A stretch of 64,000 nucleotides of DNA from Dictyoglomus turgidum DSM 6724 (GTDB taxonomy: Bacteria > Dictyoglomota > Dictyoglomia > Dictyoglomales > Dictyoglomaceae): positions 1,520,723 through 1,584,722 of the forward strand of contig NC_011661.1 of NCBI RefSeq assembly GCF_000021645.1. The letters are read 5' to 3'. Below the pieces are notes generated by a model that was not told the DNA's origin, searched no databases, and saw nothing but the letters and a program-made list of their open reading frames with translations. Shown piece by piece: positions 28,172 to 39,808 of the stretch; the stretch's first letter is position 1, and each line of letters opens with the position of its first letter. The position numbers and the translations under genes are program-made.

Positions 28172-29905
28172 CTATTTTTTCCAAAAATTAGGTATTTTAT
28201 TCCACCTTTCTCTTAAAAAATGAGCCACCATTTTGGGTTGTCTATTTCTCGTAAAAACCCCCTTCCTATTTCCCACCACCCTTGTTATATGTTGCTTTGT
28301 CATAAAATCAGCAAAATTCCACACATGTTCTCCCACTACAAAATCGAGTTTATCAAGAACTTCTACAAACTTTTTAATCATCTCCTGTTGATACTCTTCT
28401 GTAAACATTAAAGGAGGATCAGAATGAAATCCAGAAATAGTATCTGCTCCAAACTCAGAGAGAATCAATGGCTTCTTATATATTTCAAACCATTCTTTAA
28501 GCTCTTTTTCAAGCTGATATTCAATTATACTTAGATCTCCACAATCAGTATACCAAGAATAATATCTATTTACACATATCACATCCACATACTTACTAAC
28601 CTTTGTTTCCTTAGGTGCTACATTTTCTACTATAGTTATAGGCCTTGTAGGATCAAGCTTTCTTGTCTCCTCTATAACTTTCTTAAAATACTCCTCTGCT
28701 CCATCCTCATAAGTTGCTGCCTCATTAGCCACACTCCACATAACTACACTAGGATGATTTCTATCTCTATAGATAAGATCTCTCATTACCTCTAAATGAT
28801 GTTCTAACGTCTTTTCATCAACTCTTCCTTTGGTAAAAACTTTTTCATCACGATTCCACAGATTTAAACCTACAGCTGGAGCCTCTTCAATAACAGCTAT
28901 CCCGTATTTATCAGCAAGAAAGAGTATTTCTTCGCTATAAGGATAATGAGAGGTTCTAAAAGAATTTGCTCCTATCCATTTCAGTAAATTAAAATCTTTG
29001 ACATTAATAACATGATCTAAGCCTTTACCTCTTATGTCTGCATCCTCATGCTTGCCAAACCCCTTAAAATAAAATGGCTTCTCATTTATTAAAAACTGCT
29101 TTCCTTCAACCTTTACAGTTCTTATTCCTATCTCCATTCTATACACATCAAAGTTATCTTTTTCTAAAAGTCTAACTTCTAAATTATAAAGGTAGGAATT
29201 TCCAGGTTCCCACAGCTTTGGACTTCTTACCTCCATAACTCCATCTTTTCCTCTACTTTCTGCTACAATTTCACCTTTATCTCTTAAAATAACATGAAAA
29301 TTCTTCCCTTCGCTCTCAATACTATATTTCACTATCCCAAAATTGTTGACTATCTCTGTTATAATAGAGATATCTTTAATATATACTTTGGGCGTAGAAT
29401 ATATCATCACAGGTCTATGAATTCCCGAATAATTATAAAAGTCAAAATAGTAATTTAAGATTCTATATCCCTTAGGATGCATATTGTCTTCTATAGTTTT
29501 TAATTCCCCAGGAGGAAGAATATCCCAAGTAAGAGTATTATCTAACACAATTTCCAAAATATTTTCCTTTCCGTAATTTACATAATCAGAAATTTCTGCC
29601 TCAAAGGGTAAAAATCCACCTTTATGCTTAACCACTAAAACTCCATTCACATAAACCTCAGAAGAATGTGTGGCTGCACCAATTCTTACAAAAATATTTT
29701 TATCTCTCCAATATGATGGCACAAAAAAACTTCTTTTATAAAAAACCTTTCCTATATAGTCCCTTAAATTAATATCCTGAGTGACATCATTGAAACTTGC
29801 TGGAACAGGCATTAATATGTAGTCTTTATCAATTTCAGTTCTAAACTCCCACACTCCTGATAAATCTTTAACTTCTCTTGTTTCACTCTCCTTAGGATAA
29901 AGCAT
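28172..29905 (-). CDS. uidA: beta-glucuronidase (glycoside hydrolase family 2)
   Basis: This enzyme removes beta-linked glucuronic acid (or a related sugar) from glycans. The 577 residues show the three GH2 parts: a jelly-roll sugar-binding domain (about 1-170, with KVFYKRSFFVP), an Ig-like domain (about 170-265) and a TIM barrel. The acid/base Glu is in VVMWSVANEAAT near 390 and the nucleophile Glu in LILSEFGADT near 480. No signal peptide is seen, so it acts in the cytoplasm. It is a single gene with its own promoter. Beta-galactosidase specificity is the alternative within GH2, but length and motifs favour glucuronidase. Confidence 0.87.
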   Translation of the reverse strand: MLYPKESETREVKDLSGVWEFRTEIDKDYILMPVPASFNDVTQDINLRDYIGKVFYKRSFFVPSYWRDKNIFVRIGAATHSSEVYVNGVLVVKHKGGFLPFEAEISDYVNYGKENILEIVLDNTLTWDILPPGELKTIEDNMHPKGYRILNYYFDFYNYSGIHRPVMIYSTPKVYIKDISIITEIVNNFGIVKYSIESEGKNFHVILRDKGEIVAESRGKDGVMEVRSPKLWEPGNSYLYNLEVRLLEKDNFDVYRMEIGIRTVKVEGKQFLINEKPFYFKGFGKHEDADIRGKGLDHVINVKDFNLLKWIGANSFRTSHYPYSEEILFLADKYGIAVIEEAPAVGLNLWNRDEKVFTKGRVDEKTLEHHLEVMRDLIYRDRNHPSVVMWSVANEAATYEDGAEEYFKKVIEETRKLDPTRPITIVENVAPKETKVSKYVDVICVNRYYSWYTDCGDLSIIEYQLEKELKEWFEIYKKPLILSEFGADTISGFHSDPPLMFTEEYQQEMIKKFVEVLDKLDFVVGEHVWNFADFMTKQHITRVVGNRKGVFTRNRQPKMVAHFLRERWNKIPNFWKK

Positions 29906-29941
29906 CTTTAACCTCCTTAAATAAGTTCATTTTATAATGAA

Positions 29942-29969
29942 ATTATATCAAAAGCCTAATATCTTTTAA
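29942..29969 (-). promoter_or_regulatory. putative promoter for uidA
   Basis: On the minus strand TTAAAA (plus 29964-29969), a 16-base spacer and a perfect TATAAT (plus 29942-29947) lie about 37 bases before the ATG, which also has an AAGGAGG site. The -35 is weak. Confidence 0.5.
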
Positions 29970-30021
29970 TTTTTTATGTTAAAATATGTTTACTTAGTTA
30001 AGAAAGGAGGGCTGGGGAAAT

Positions 30022-30339
30022 ATGCCTAAAAAGGAAAACTATACAGCCTTATCTGATGAGGCTTTACAAAATATGAGCGATATATTGAAAATTCTCGCAC
30101 ACCCTCTTAGGATAAAATTAATATTCATATTAGCTCAAAATTCTGCCACTGTATCAGATCTGTTAAAAATTCTCAATGTGAGACAGCCAAATCTTTCTCA
30201 ACATCTAACCTTATTAAAAAGAGTAAAACTTTTGAAGACAAAAAGAGAAGGAAAATCTGTATATTATCAATTGTCTCATCCTGAGATTAGAGATCTCTTA
30301 GAGAGTATAAATGAAATAACAAAAGAGATACAGAGGTAA
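30022..30339 (+). CDS. ArsR-family transcriptional regulator
   Basis: The 105 residues form a winged helix with the ArsR pattern ILKILAHPLRIKLIFILA, recognition region VRQPNLSQHLTLLKR, and the wing KTKREGKSVYYQL. There is no cysteine at all, so it is not a thiol metal sensor of the ArsR/CadC kind. It starts behind AAAGGAGGG and is followed six bases later by a DUF554 membrane protein, its probable target and operon partner. The signal it senses is unknown. Confidence 0.88.
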   Translation: MPKKENYTALSDEALQNMSDILKILAHPLRIKLIFILAQNSATVSDLLKILNVRQPNLSQHLTLLKRVKLLKTKREGKSVYYQLSHPEIRDLLESINEITKEIQR

Positions 30340-30344
30340 AAAAT

Positions 30345-31019
30345 ATGGGGACGATAGTCAACTCCATTACAGTAATTATTGGAGGATTAATGGGTACTAT
30401 ATTTAAGAAAAGAATTCCTGAGGGATTACAAAAATTATTAATGGATGCTCTTGGACTAATATGTATTCCCTTAGGAATGGAAATGGCAATTAAAGGAGAA
30501 AAATTTCTTGCTTTAGTCTTCAGCATAGTAGTAGGAGCAATTATAGGAGAACTTTTAGGAATCCACGCATGGCTTGAAAATCTATCCTTAAAAATAGAGA
30601 AAAAGTTCGCAAAAGAACAAAACACTTTTGCAAAAGGTTTTCTAACCGCCACTCTTCTTTACTGTATAGGACCTATGACTATAATGGGATCTCTTCAAGA
30701 TGGACTTGGACAAACACCTCAAATTCTCTACACAAAAGCGCTACTTGACGGAACAGCTTCTATTGCTCTTGCATCAGCCTTGGGGGTGGGGGTTATATTT
30801 TCCTCCATTTCCGTTCTTATCGTCCAAGGAAGCATAACTCTTTTTGCCAGATTTATAAGTCCTTTCTTCACAACTTTAGTAGTTCAAGAAATGACAGCGG
30901 TAGGCGGAGTACTTATTCTTGGTATTGCCTTAAACCTACTAAATATAAAGCAAATTAAAGTAGCAAATCTTTTACCAGCTTTATTTTTAATACCTTTCTT
31001 TATACATATATTTCCTTAA
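30345..31019 (+). CDS. DUF554 family membrane protein
   Basis: The 224 residues contain about six membrane segments. The start MGTIVNSITVIIGGLMG, the middle YCIGPMTIMGSLQDGL and LLDGTASIALASALGVGV are features of the DUF554 (YdfK/YqgA) family, whose function is not established, though a transporter role has been guessed. It is co-transcribed with the ArsR regulator. Its stop overlaps the convergent LUD-domain gene by four bases. Confidence 0.88.
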   Translation: MGTIVNSITVIIGGLMGTIFKKRIPEGLQKLLMDALGLICIPLGMEMAIKGEKFLALVFSIVVGAIIGELLGIHAWLENLSLKIEKKFAKEQNTFAKGFLTATLLYCIGPMTIMGSLQDGLGQTPQILYTKALLDGTASIALASALGVGVIFSSISVLIVQGSITLFARFISPFFTTLVVQEMTAVGGVLILGIALNLLNIKQIKVANLLPALFLIPFFIHIFP

Positions 31020-31657
31020 AATCCTAAATCTTCATTAACTAGTATAACAGTAAAAGGGGTTCTTGAAGGTGGAGCCTCAAGAATAGTAGTTATTCTACAT
31101 ATTCTATTAGGATGATTACAATTCATACAATATCCTTCATCTGCACAAGGAAGCTCCAATTTCAATCTTTTTGCATTGAGAGGTGTAACTATGTTTTTAA
31201 TTCTCCATATCGCAGTCTCTAAATTTACCACAAGCTTATTCCTTCCTACTACTACAATCACTTTTTTAGGACCAAAAATCTGAGCTGCAACCCTATTCCC
31301 AATAGCCTCCATATTTACAATTTCTCCTGAAAAAGTCAGCGCATTTACACTAGATAAGAATACATCTGAAAGAAGTTCTTGTCTTCTTATTTCAAGATCT
31401 TGCTCTGGGGTTAAGCCCTCTTTCCAGTGATGGATCACTTTGTTTCCTCTTTTCTCAAGTTCTTCTATAACTCCGATTTCCCTTATAGTTATACTTCCTC
31501 CAATTCCCACTGTGGCTTCCCGAGGAATTAAACTAAGAACTTTATTTTTTGCTTCTTCTCTGTCTTCTACTAAAAATACTTCATAGCCTCTTTCTTTCAA
31601 CAATTCTGCTGTTCTTTCTAATTGTTTCTTGGTGAGCCAACTTTCTAGATCTTTCAT
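31016..31657 (-). CDS. LUD domain protein (LutC/YkgG family)
   Basis: LUD proteins relate to the LutB/LutC subunits of lactate oxidation, but many single copies have unknown roles. The 213 residues have VGIGGSITIREIGVIEEL, the typical glycine-rich turn, and a C-terminal CADEGYCMNCNHPNRICRI segment with four cysteines that may hold an Fe-S cluster or zinc. It follows guaA by 21 bases as the last gene of larB-larC-guaA. No LutA or LutB gene is in the window, so lactate use is not shown. Confidence 0.85.
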   Translation of the reverse strand: MKDLESWLTKKQLERTAELLKERGYEVFLVEDREEAKNKVLSLIPREATVGIGGSITIREIGVIEELEKRGNKVIHHWKEGLTPEQDLEIRRQELLSDVFLSSVNALTFSGEIVNMEAIGNRVAAQIFGPKKVIVVVGRNKLVVNLETAIWRIKNIVTPLNAKRLKLELPCADEGYCMNCNHPNRICRITTILEAPPSRTPFTVILVNEDLGF

Positions 31658-31678
31658 TCTTTACCCTCCTTTTAAATT

Positions 31679-33202
31679 CTATTCCCATTCAATAGTAGCA
31701 GGCGGTTTATCAGTAAGATCATACACTACCCTGTTTATACCTATTATCTCATTAGTTATTCTTCGTGCTATCTTACCAAGGATATCATAGGGTACCTCAA
31801 CAAAGTTTGCAGTCATCCCATCTTCACTTTTCACAATCCTAATGGCAATAACATATTCATAAGATCTAAAATCTCCCTTTACACCAACTGTTTTTATAGG
31901 GAGCAATACTGCAAAGGACTGCCATATTTCATCATATTTATCCCATTTCTTAATCTCTTCCATCAGAATTCGATCAGCTCTTCTCAAAAGCTCTAACTTA
32001 TCTTCTGTGACTTCACCAAGAATTCTCACTGCAAGCCCTGGTCCTGGAAAAGGTTGCCTTCTTATGATATCCTTAGGAATTCCTAAAATTTCTGCAATTT
32101 TCCTTACTTCATCTTTAAACAGATATCTAAAGGGCTCAATCAACTCAAAACCGAGTTCTTCAGGGAGCCCGCCTACATTATGATGAGTCTTTATCTTAGC
32201 AGCCATTCCAGTGTTAGATGCAGCACTTTCTATAACATCAGGATAAAGAGTACCTTGGGCAAGAAATTTAAAAGGTCCCCTTTTTCTTGCCTCTTCTTTA
32301 AAAACCCCTACAAATTCGTGTCCAATAACCCTTCTCTTTTCCTCAGGATCAATAACTCCTCTTAATTTTTCAAGAAATCTCTCCCTAGCATCTATCACTA
32401 CTAAATTCACACCAAGATCCTTTAAAAATCTTGATACTTCTTCCTTTTCTCCTATTCTCAATAACCCATGGTCTACAAAAATAGCAGTTAGCTTATCTCC
32501 AATAGCCCTCTGCAATAAAACTGCAAGGGTTGTTGAATCTACTCCGCCGCTCACTGCGAGAAGCACTTTATTCTCCCCAACTTGTTCTCTTATTTCTTCT
32601 ATCTTTTCCTCCACAAATCTATCAAGATTCCAATTCTTTTCAGCCTTACAAATCTTAAAGGCAAAATTCTCAATAATTAAACGTCCCTTTTCTGTATGAG
32701 AAACCTCAGGATGAAACTGAACAGCAAAAAAGGGTTTCTTCAGAGACTGAGCAGCAGCAAGAAAACCATTCTCAGATATAGCTATATCCACAAAATCTTC
32801 AGGGAGTTTTGTCACCACATCATAATGACTCATCCAAACCTTCTCTTTCTTTTCAAGTCCTTCAAATAAAAGGGAATCTCTAACTATCTTTATCTCCGTT
32901 AAGCCAAATTCTCCCTTTTCTCCTTTTCTAACTTCTCCTCCTAAAAATTTAGCCATAAACTGAAAACCAAAACAAATTCCCAAAATAGGTATATCGCCTT
33001 TAAAAATCTCGTAATCTATCTCCAAATCACTATCATAAACACTATTAGGTCCACCAGAAAGTACTATTCCTTTTACCTCTTTTTCCTTTAAAAAAGAGTA
33101 TTTCACATTAGGAGAATAAATCTCTGAATATACCCCTATCTCTCTAAATCTCCTTGCAATGAGCTGAGTATATTGAGAACCAAAATCAACAACTGCAATC
33201 AT
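31679..33202 (-). CDS. guaA: GMP synthase (glutamine-hydrolysing)
   Basis: GuaA turns XMP into GMP with glutamine and ATP. The 507 residues contain the class I glutamine amidotransferase domain with catalytic Cys77 in LGICFGFQ and the [10 protein letters not shown] His/Glu pair near 166, then the ATP-pyrophosphatase P-loop AVSGGVDST near 218, and the C-terminal dimerisation domain ending [10 protein letters not shown]. Its ATG overlaps the larC stop by four bases, an unusual pairing. Confidence 0.97.
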
Positions 33203-34368
33203 ACTTCCAACTCCCTTTCTATTATCTTTTCAATTTCCCCAATTACATCTTTCAAAGGAATATTTTCTCTTTCTGCAATACTTTTACAATCCTCATATTC
33301 AGGGTAAGCTTTTTTAATGCCGTTGATATTTGCTACTTTTATTCTCACTTTACCCCATTTTGTCTCAATCTCTCTTATCTCTCTTTGCATAATTCTTTTA
33401 TCCACATAAATTCTTCTTACCCCAAGGGTCGTTGTTTCTCCAAATATGACTTCTAAAAGTTTTTCCTCCATAGCTAAAGGAGCTATAACCGTAAGAAGAA
33501 CCCCAGGTCTTCCTTTTTTCATATAAACAGGAGTTAAGAAAACATCCAAGGCTCCCTCTTTGAAAAGTTTTTCTGTCAAATAGCCAAAAATTTGTGGATT
33601 CATATCATCTATGTTAGTCTCAAGTACCACATTCTTTTCTTCAATAACTTTCTCTATCAATTCCCCTTCATATACTCTAAGAAGATTGGGAAAAGGAAAA
33701 TCTTTTTTTCCACAACCGTAACCAACTTTATCTACTTTTATAGGAGGAAGAATTTTTACAAACTCAGCTATAGTAGATATAATTGCAGCTCCAGTAGGAG
33801 TAACAAGTTCTCCCTCTCTTCCATCCCTATACACAGGAACCCCTCTTAGTATTTCCAAAGTTGCAGGCGCTGGAACAGGTATAGTCCCATGGGAAGCATT
33901 GACAAATCCTCCGCCAAGGGGGAGAGGAGAAGAATAAATTTTATCAACCTTTAACATATCTAATAAAATTAGTGAACCTAACACGTCAATAACTGTATCC
34001 AAAGCCCCTACTTCATGAAAATGCACTTCATTTATAGATGTATTATGAATTTTAGCTTCCGCTTCAGCGATTTTATAAAAAACCTCTTTTGCCCTGTTCT
34101 TTATGTTTTCGGATAGTTCACTTTTATCTACAATCTCCAAAAGATCCTCAAGATGCCTATGAGAATGATGATCTTCTATAATTATTTCCACATCTGTTCC
34201 CCATATATGATTTTTTTGTTTCTTAGATATCTCAATTTTATATCCCTCAACAGGAATCTTATTAAGTTCATTTTTCCATTCTTCCAAATTGACTCCAAGA
34301 TCTAATAGAGCCCCAAGAATCATATCTCCACTTATACCTGAGAAACAATCAAAATATAATACTTTCAT
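33199..34368 (-). CDS. larC: nickel-pincer cofactor nickel insertase LarC
   Basis: LarC is a CTP-dependent cyclometallase that inserts nickel into the pyridinium dithioacid cofactor of lactate racemase and other LarA-type enzymes. The 389 residues start with [23 protein letters not shown], then have [26 protein letters not shown] and a C-terminal domain with [19 protein letters not shown]. It is full-length; the family is often split by a programmed frameshift in Lactobacillus, but not here. It overlaps larB and guaA by four bases each. LarA and LarE are not in the window. Confidence 0.93.
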
Positions 34369-35123
34369 TTTCTATTTTCCTCCACCATTAAATTTATCAT
34401 ATTTGCTAAATAACCTGCGGAGAATCCGTTGTCTATATTGACCACTGCAATCCCAGGAACACAGCTATTTAACATACTCAGCAAAGCAGAAAGCCCATTA
34501 AAATTAGCTCCGTATCCTACACTTGTGGGAACAGCAATTATAGGTTTTGCTATAAGTCCTCCTACCACTGAAGGTAAAGCCCCTTCCATACCAGCAACTA
34601 CTATTACCACATTAGAAGAATAAAATTTATCAAGTTGATCTATTAACCTGTGCAAACCTGCAACTCCCACATCATATATCCTTTCCACATTGCTTCCCAT
34701 AATTTCTGCGGTTATAGCTGCCTCTTCAGCAACAGGCAGATCCGCAGTCCCTGCACAAGCAACCACAACTTTACCCTTTTTCTTTATGTCTTCCCTTAAA
34801 ACAGCTATTATCCTGGCTTTATCAAAATAGATTGCATCAGGAATATATTCTTTTAGCTTTTCATAAAGCTCAAAACTTGCCCTTGTTGCTATAACCCTTT
34901 TATTAATCTTTAACAAATTTAGCATTATATTTATTACCTGGTCTGTAGTCTTTCCTTGAGAAAAAATTACTTCTGGGAAACCCTTTATTACTCCCCTCAA
35001 ATGATCAACTTTGGCATATCCAAGGTCTTCATAAGGTAAAATTCTGAGTTCGTCGATTGCCTTCTCTATAGAGACTTCCCCCGTTTTTACTTTTTCAAGT
35101 ATTTCTCTTAGTTTTTCTCTCAT
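34365..35123 (-). CDS. larB: nickel-pincer cofactor biosynthesis protein LarB
   Basis: LarB carboxylates and hydrolyses nicotinic acid adenine dinucleotide, the first step of the Ni-pincer cofactor. The C-terminal half is PurE-like: [48 protein letters not shown] and VPTSVGYG. The N-terminal part has [14 protein letters not shown]. The ATG at 35123 (252 residues) is preceded nine bases upstream by AAAGGAG; an in-frame TTG at 35141 overlaps that site and is rejected. It heads larB-larC-guaA-LUD. Confidence 0.93.
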
Positions 35124-35162
35124 TCTTGATGCTCCTTTCAACTAAATTTAACTTAACTATTT

Positions 35163-35168
35163 ATTATA
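35163..35168 (-). promoter_or_regulatory. -10 box for the larB operon
   Basis: A perfect TATAAT on the minus strand, 39 bases before the larB ATG. No good -35 lies at 16-18 bases; a TTGAAA is present but only 12 bases away. Low to moderate support. Confidence 0.4.
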
Positions 35169-35180
35169 CAAAACAAAATT

Positions 35181-35209
35181 TTTCAAGAGTAAATTTAAAG
35201 TGGTAAAAT
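35181..35209 (+). promoter_or_regulatory. putative promoter for the 43-residue cysteine protein
   Basis: TTTCAA (35181-35186), a 17-base spacer and TAAAAT (35204-35209) lie 43 bases before the ATG of the small gene and diverge from the larB -10. Confidence 0.4.
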
Positions 35210-35252
35210 ATTATTGTCAAAGAGAAATGAAGCTAAAGGGGGTGTGTCCATT

Positions 35253-35384
35253 ATGACGGAAGAAAGAAAATGTAAAAATTGCAAATTCTTTCAGCCCAAC
35301 CCTAGTGACCCTTCTCGTGGTACTTGCTTCGGACTCCCTGTAAAAGCTGAGAATAGTTGTCCTCAGTTCGTTGCTAAATCTTAA
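35253..35384 (+). CDS. 43-residue four-cysteine protein, probable small HiPIP-like Fe-S protein
   Basis: An ATG preceded nine bases upstream by AAAGGGGGTG opens a 43-codon frame. Cysteines are at 7, 10, 25 and 36: CKNCKFFQP, then DPSRGTCFGLPV, then SCPQFVAKS. This spacing and the CxxCxFF and CPxF elements resemble the small subunits of glycyl radical enzymes (the BssB/BssC and HpdC type), which carry a high-potential-like [4Fe-4S] cluster. No glycyl radical enzyme is near, so it is probably a free-standing relative. Its end overlaps the convergent 687-residue gene by 11 bases. Confidence 0.75.
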   Translation: MTEERKCKNCKFFQPNPSDPSRGTCFGLPVKAENSCPQFVAKS

Positions 35385-37437
35385 AAACTACTTTCTCCAT
35401 ATATACTTCGGAGTTTTTTATCAATTCTTTTATGAAATTTGGTGAAAGTAAATATAAAATAATTGTATAAGGTCGATAATTTAAATATTTAAGAGATTTT
35501 TCAAACTGAAGGAGGCTCCTTAAAAGAACGGCAAAAAGAAATAGAAGCTTATATTCCAAAAGCTTTCTCTCCTCAAAAAGATAGCTGGGAGCCTCCTCCT
35601 TTTTAGATTTTATCTCATCTATTATCTTTCTGCGCCTTTCAACTAAATCTTTTAAAACCTTCAGAAAACTCTCGGGAAAGTATAAATTCTTAAACTCTCC
35701 ATTGTATCCCTTATTTCTCAATTTATTAAGCAACTTATAATCCCTTTCTGAAAGCTCTATAAACCCTTTTTCCCAAAGAATTACCTTTGCAAGACGAAAA
35801 TACTCTCCTGCTTCAAGCCCCTTTATGATCTCAATTATCTTCTCTATCTCTTCAACTTTTCTTCTCCAAACTTGAGAAAACTCTTCTGGGGTAATTTCTG
35901 TCTTCTCAAAATATAGCCTTAAAAATTTAGGTAATCTAAATACAAAATCCCCAAGAAGTTTTAAATTATCAAGCAAGTTTAAACTCACCCTTAAAAGATG
36001 ACTCTCAGGCACCACTTTAATCTCCTTCTTTAGCTCTCCCAAGAAATAATCCACCATAGGAGCATATTTAGAACCTTCCTCGGGCACAGCAAGAACCCTT
36101 GGTACCCTCCTCATCTCAGCCATAAAAGGCCCTGCTTTTCCAATAAGAGCAAAACCATTGGGAAATTTTTTGGATAATATAAGAGAAGCCAAAAATTCTC
36201 TTGCACTTTGGATGTTTTTTGTATTTGTAATAGTCTCTGAAGAGCAATGAGGAGAAAATAGTTTAATAGAAGCTTCATGATCCATATTCCTAATTTCTAT
36301 ATTACATCTAGTCAAAATATTTCTTCCATGTTGATTTATGAAAACCTCCAAAAAATATGGGGGTTGAAAGACGTTGTTTTTTATATGAAATCTTTTTAGA
36401 GGTAATTTTGCTTTGTTTAATGCTGTATTATACGCCCTTGCAAAAGCTTCTGTATTTTTTAAGAGTAGATCAAAAAAGTAGTAAAAATCCTTATTCTCAT
36501 AATCACAAAAATTCTTGATCTTGAGCATTTCTGAAGTCTTATTAAAGGATATATTAACGCCATCAAAAAGATCTTTTATAATGAAACTTGCCATTTTTAT
36601 CTGAAAATCCGCTATGGTAACTTCTTCTTTTAATATTTTAATGGCATATGTTTTTATTTTCTTAGCCCTCTCAATTACTTCTTTTCTTTTCTCCCTATCT
36701 TTTATCTGTCTCAAAATTCCTCTAACTCCAGTTATGAATAATTTCTCCATATGTCTTTTCAATTCTTCATTTATATATATGCTGGAAAGACTTATCTCTT
36801 CAGAATACTTAGGCACAACCCCATACCACCCTAAGGATTTGGAAAAAAGATAATAAATCTCTGCTTTTGGATTTCTCAAAAAATACCTCTTCAAAGGCTC
36901 CTTATTGGCAACAAAGCCAGTTCCGCTTATCCTTGAATAATTATCGTAATCCCAGGAAAAACCTAAATCCTCTAATGCCTTAACAAAATCCTTATCTTTT
37001 TCCAAGCTTTCTTTATAATCTTTCCATGAATTCGCAATCCATGTAAGTTTAAAATTTAAATCCTTATACTCAGAAGGCTCTATGGGAACACCATAAAAAA
37101 GTCCATAAGTTATATCCTGATTTATATAAACTGCCCCTGTAAGCTTTCCTGCGTAATCTTCAGTTATTACATACCTATTGCCATCATCATAAAAGGAGGT
37201 AAGACGATGATCACTAGTGCCAAGTTTTTCATCATGTAAAAAAGGCTTAAAAGGAAATTCCTTTAATTTGAAATAAAGGACCAAATCCGTGAGAATTGCG
37301 TCCCAGAGTAGATTTTGGTCTCCTTTATATACCTCATCTATATTTTCCCTTTTTAATGTAGAAATTAAATCATCACATTTATACTTTAAGGTATAAAAAT
37401 TCTCGTCTTCACGAATTACTTTACCACAAGATATCAT
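35374..37437 (-). CDS. hypothetical protein of 687 residues
   Basis: I do not recognise this large protein. It starts three bases after the gyrB stop, so it is the last gene of dnaN-S4-recF-dciA-gyrB. There is no signal peptide or convincing membrane span. The N-terminal third is mixed alpha/beta and aromatic-rich (for example FPFKPFLHDEKLGTSDHRL near 62-80), the middle has LTRCNIEIRNMDHEASIKL near 380, and the C-terminal 250 residues look helical and charged. No Walker, helicase or nuclease motif is seen. A DNA-linked role is only suggested by position. Confidence 0.8.
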   Translation of the reverse strand: MISCGKVIREDENFYTLKYKCDDLISTLKRENIDEVYKGDQNLLWDAILTDLVLYFKLKEFPFKPFLHDEKLGTSDHRLTSFYDDGNRYVITEDYAGKLTGAVYINQDITYGLFYGVPIEPSEYKDLNFKLTWIANSWKDYKESLEKDKDFVKALEDLGFSWDYDNYSRISGTGFVANKEPLKRYFLRNPKAEIYYLFSKSLGWYGVVPKYSEEISLSSIYINEELKRHMEKLFITGVRGILRQIKDREKRKEVIERAKKIKTYAIKILKEEVTIADFQIKMASFIIKDLFDGVNISFNKTSEMLKIKNFCDYENKDFYYFFDLLLKNTEAFARAYNTALNKAKLPLKRFHIKNNVFQPPYFLEVFINQHGRNILTRCNIEIRNMDHEASIKLFSPHCSSETITNTKNIQSAREFLASLILSKKFPNGFALIGKAGPFMAEMRRVPRVLAVPEEGSKYAPMVDYFLGELKKEIKVVPESHLLRVSLNLLDNLKLLGDFVFRLPKFLRLYFEKTEITPEEFSQVWRRKVEEIEKIIEIIKGLEAGEYFRLAKVILWEKGFIELSERDYKLLNKLRNKGYNGEFKNLYFPESFLKVLKDLVERRRKIIDEIKSKKEEAPSYLFEERKLLEYKLLFLFAVLLRSLLQFEKSLKYLNYRPYTIILYLLSPNFIKELIKNSEVYMEKVVFKI

Positions 37438-37440
37438 AAG

Positions 37441-39800
<2,360 letters not shown>

Positions 39801-39808
<8 letters not shown>

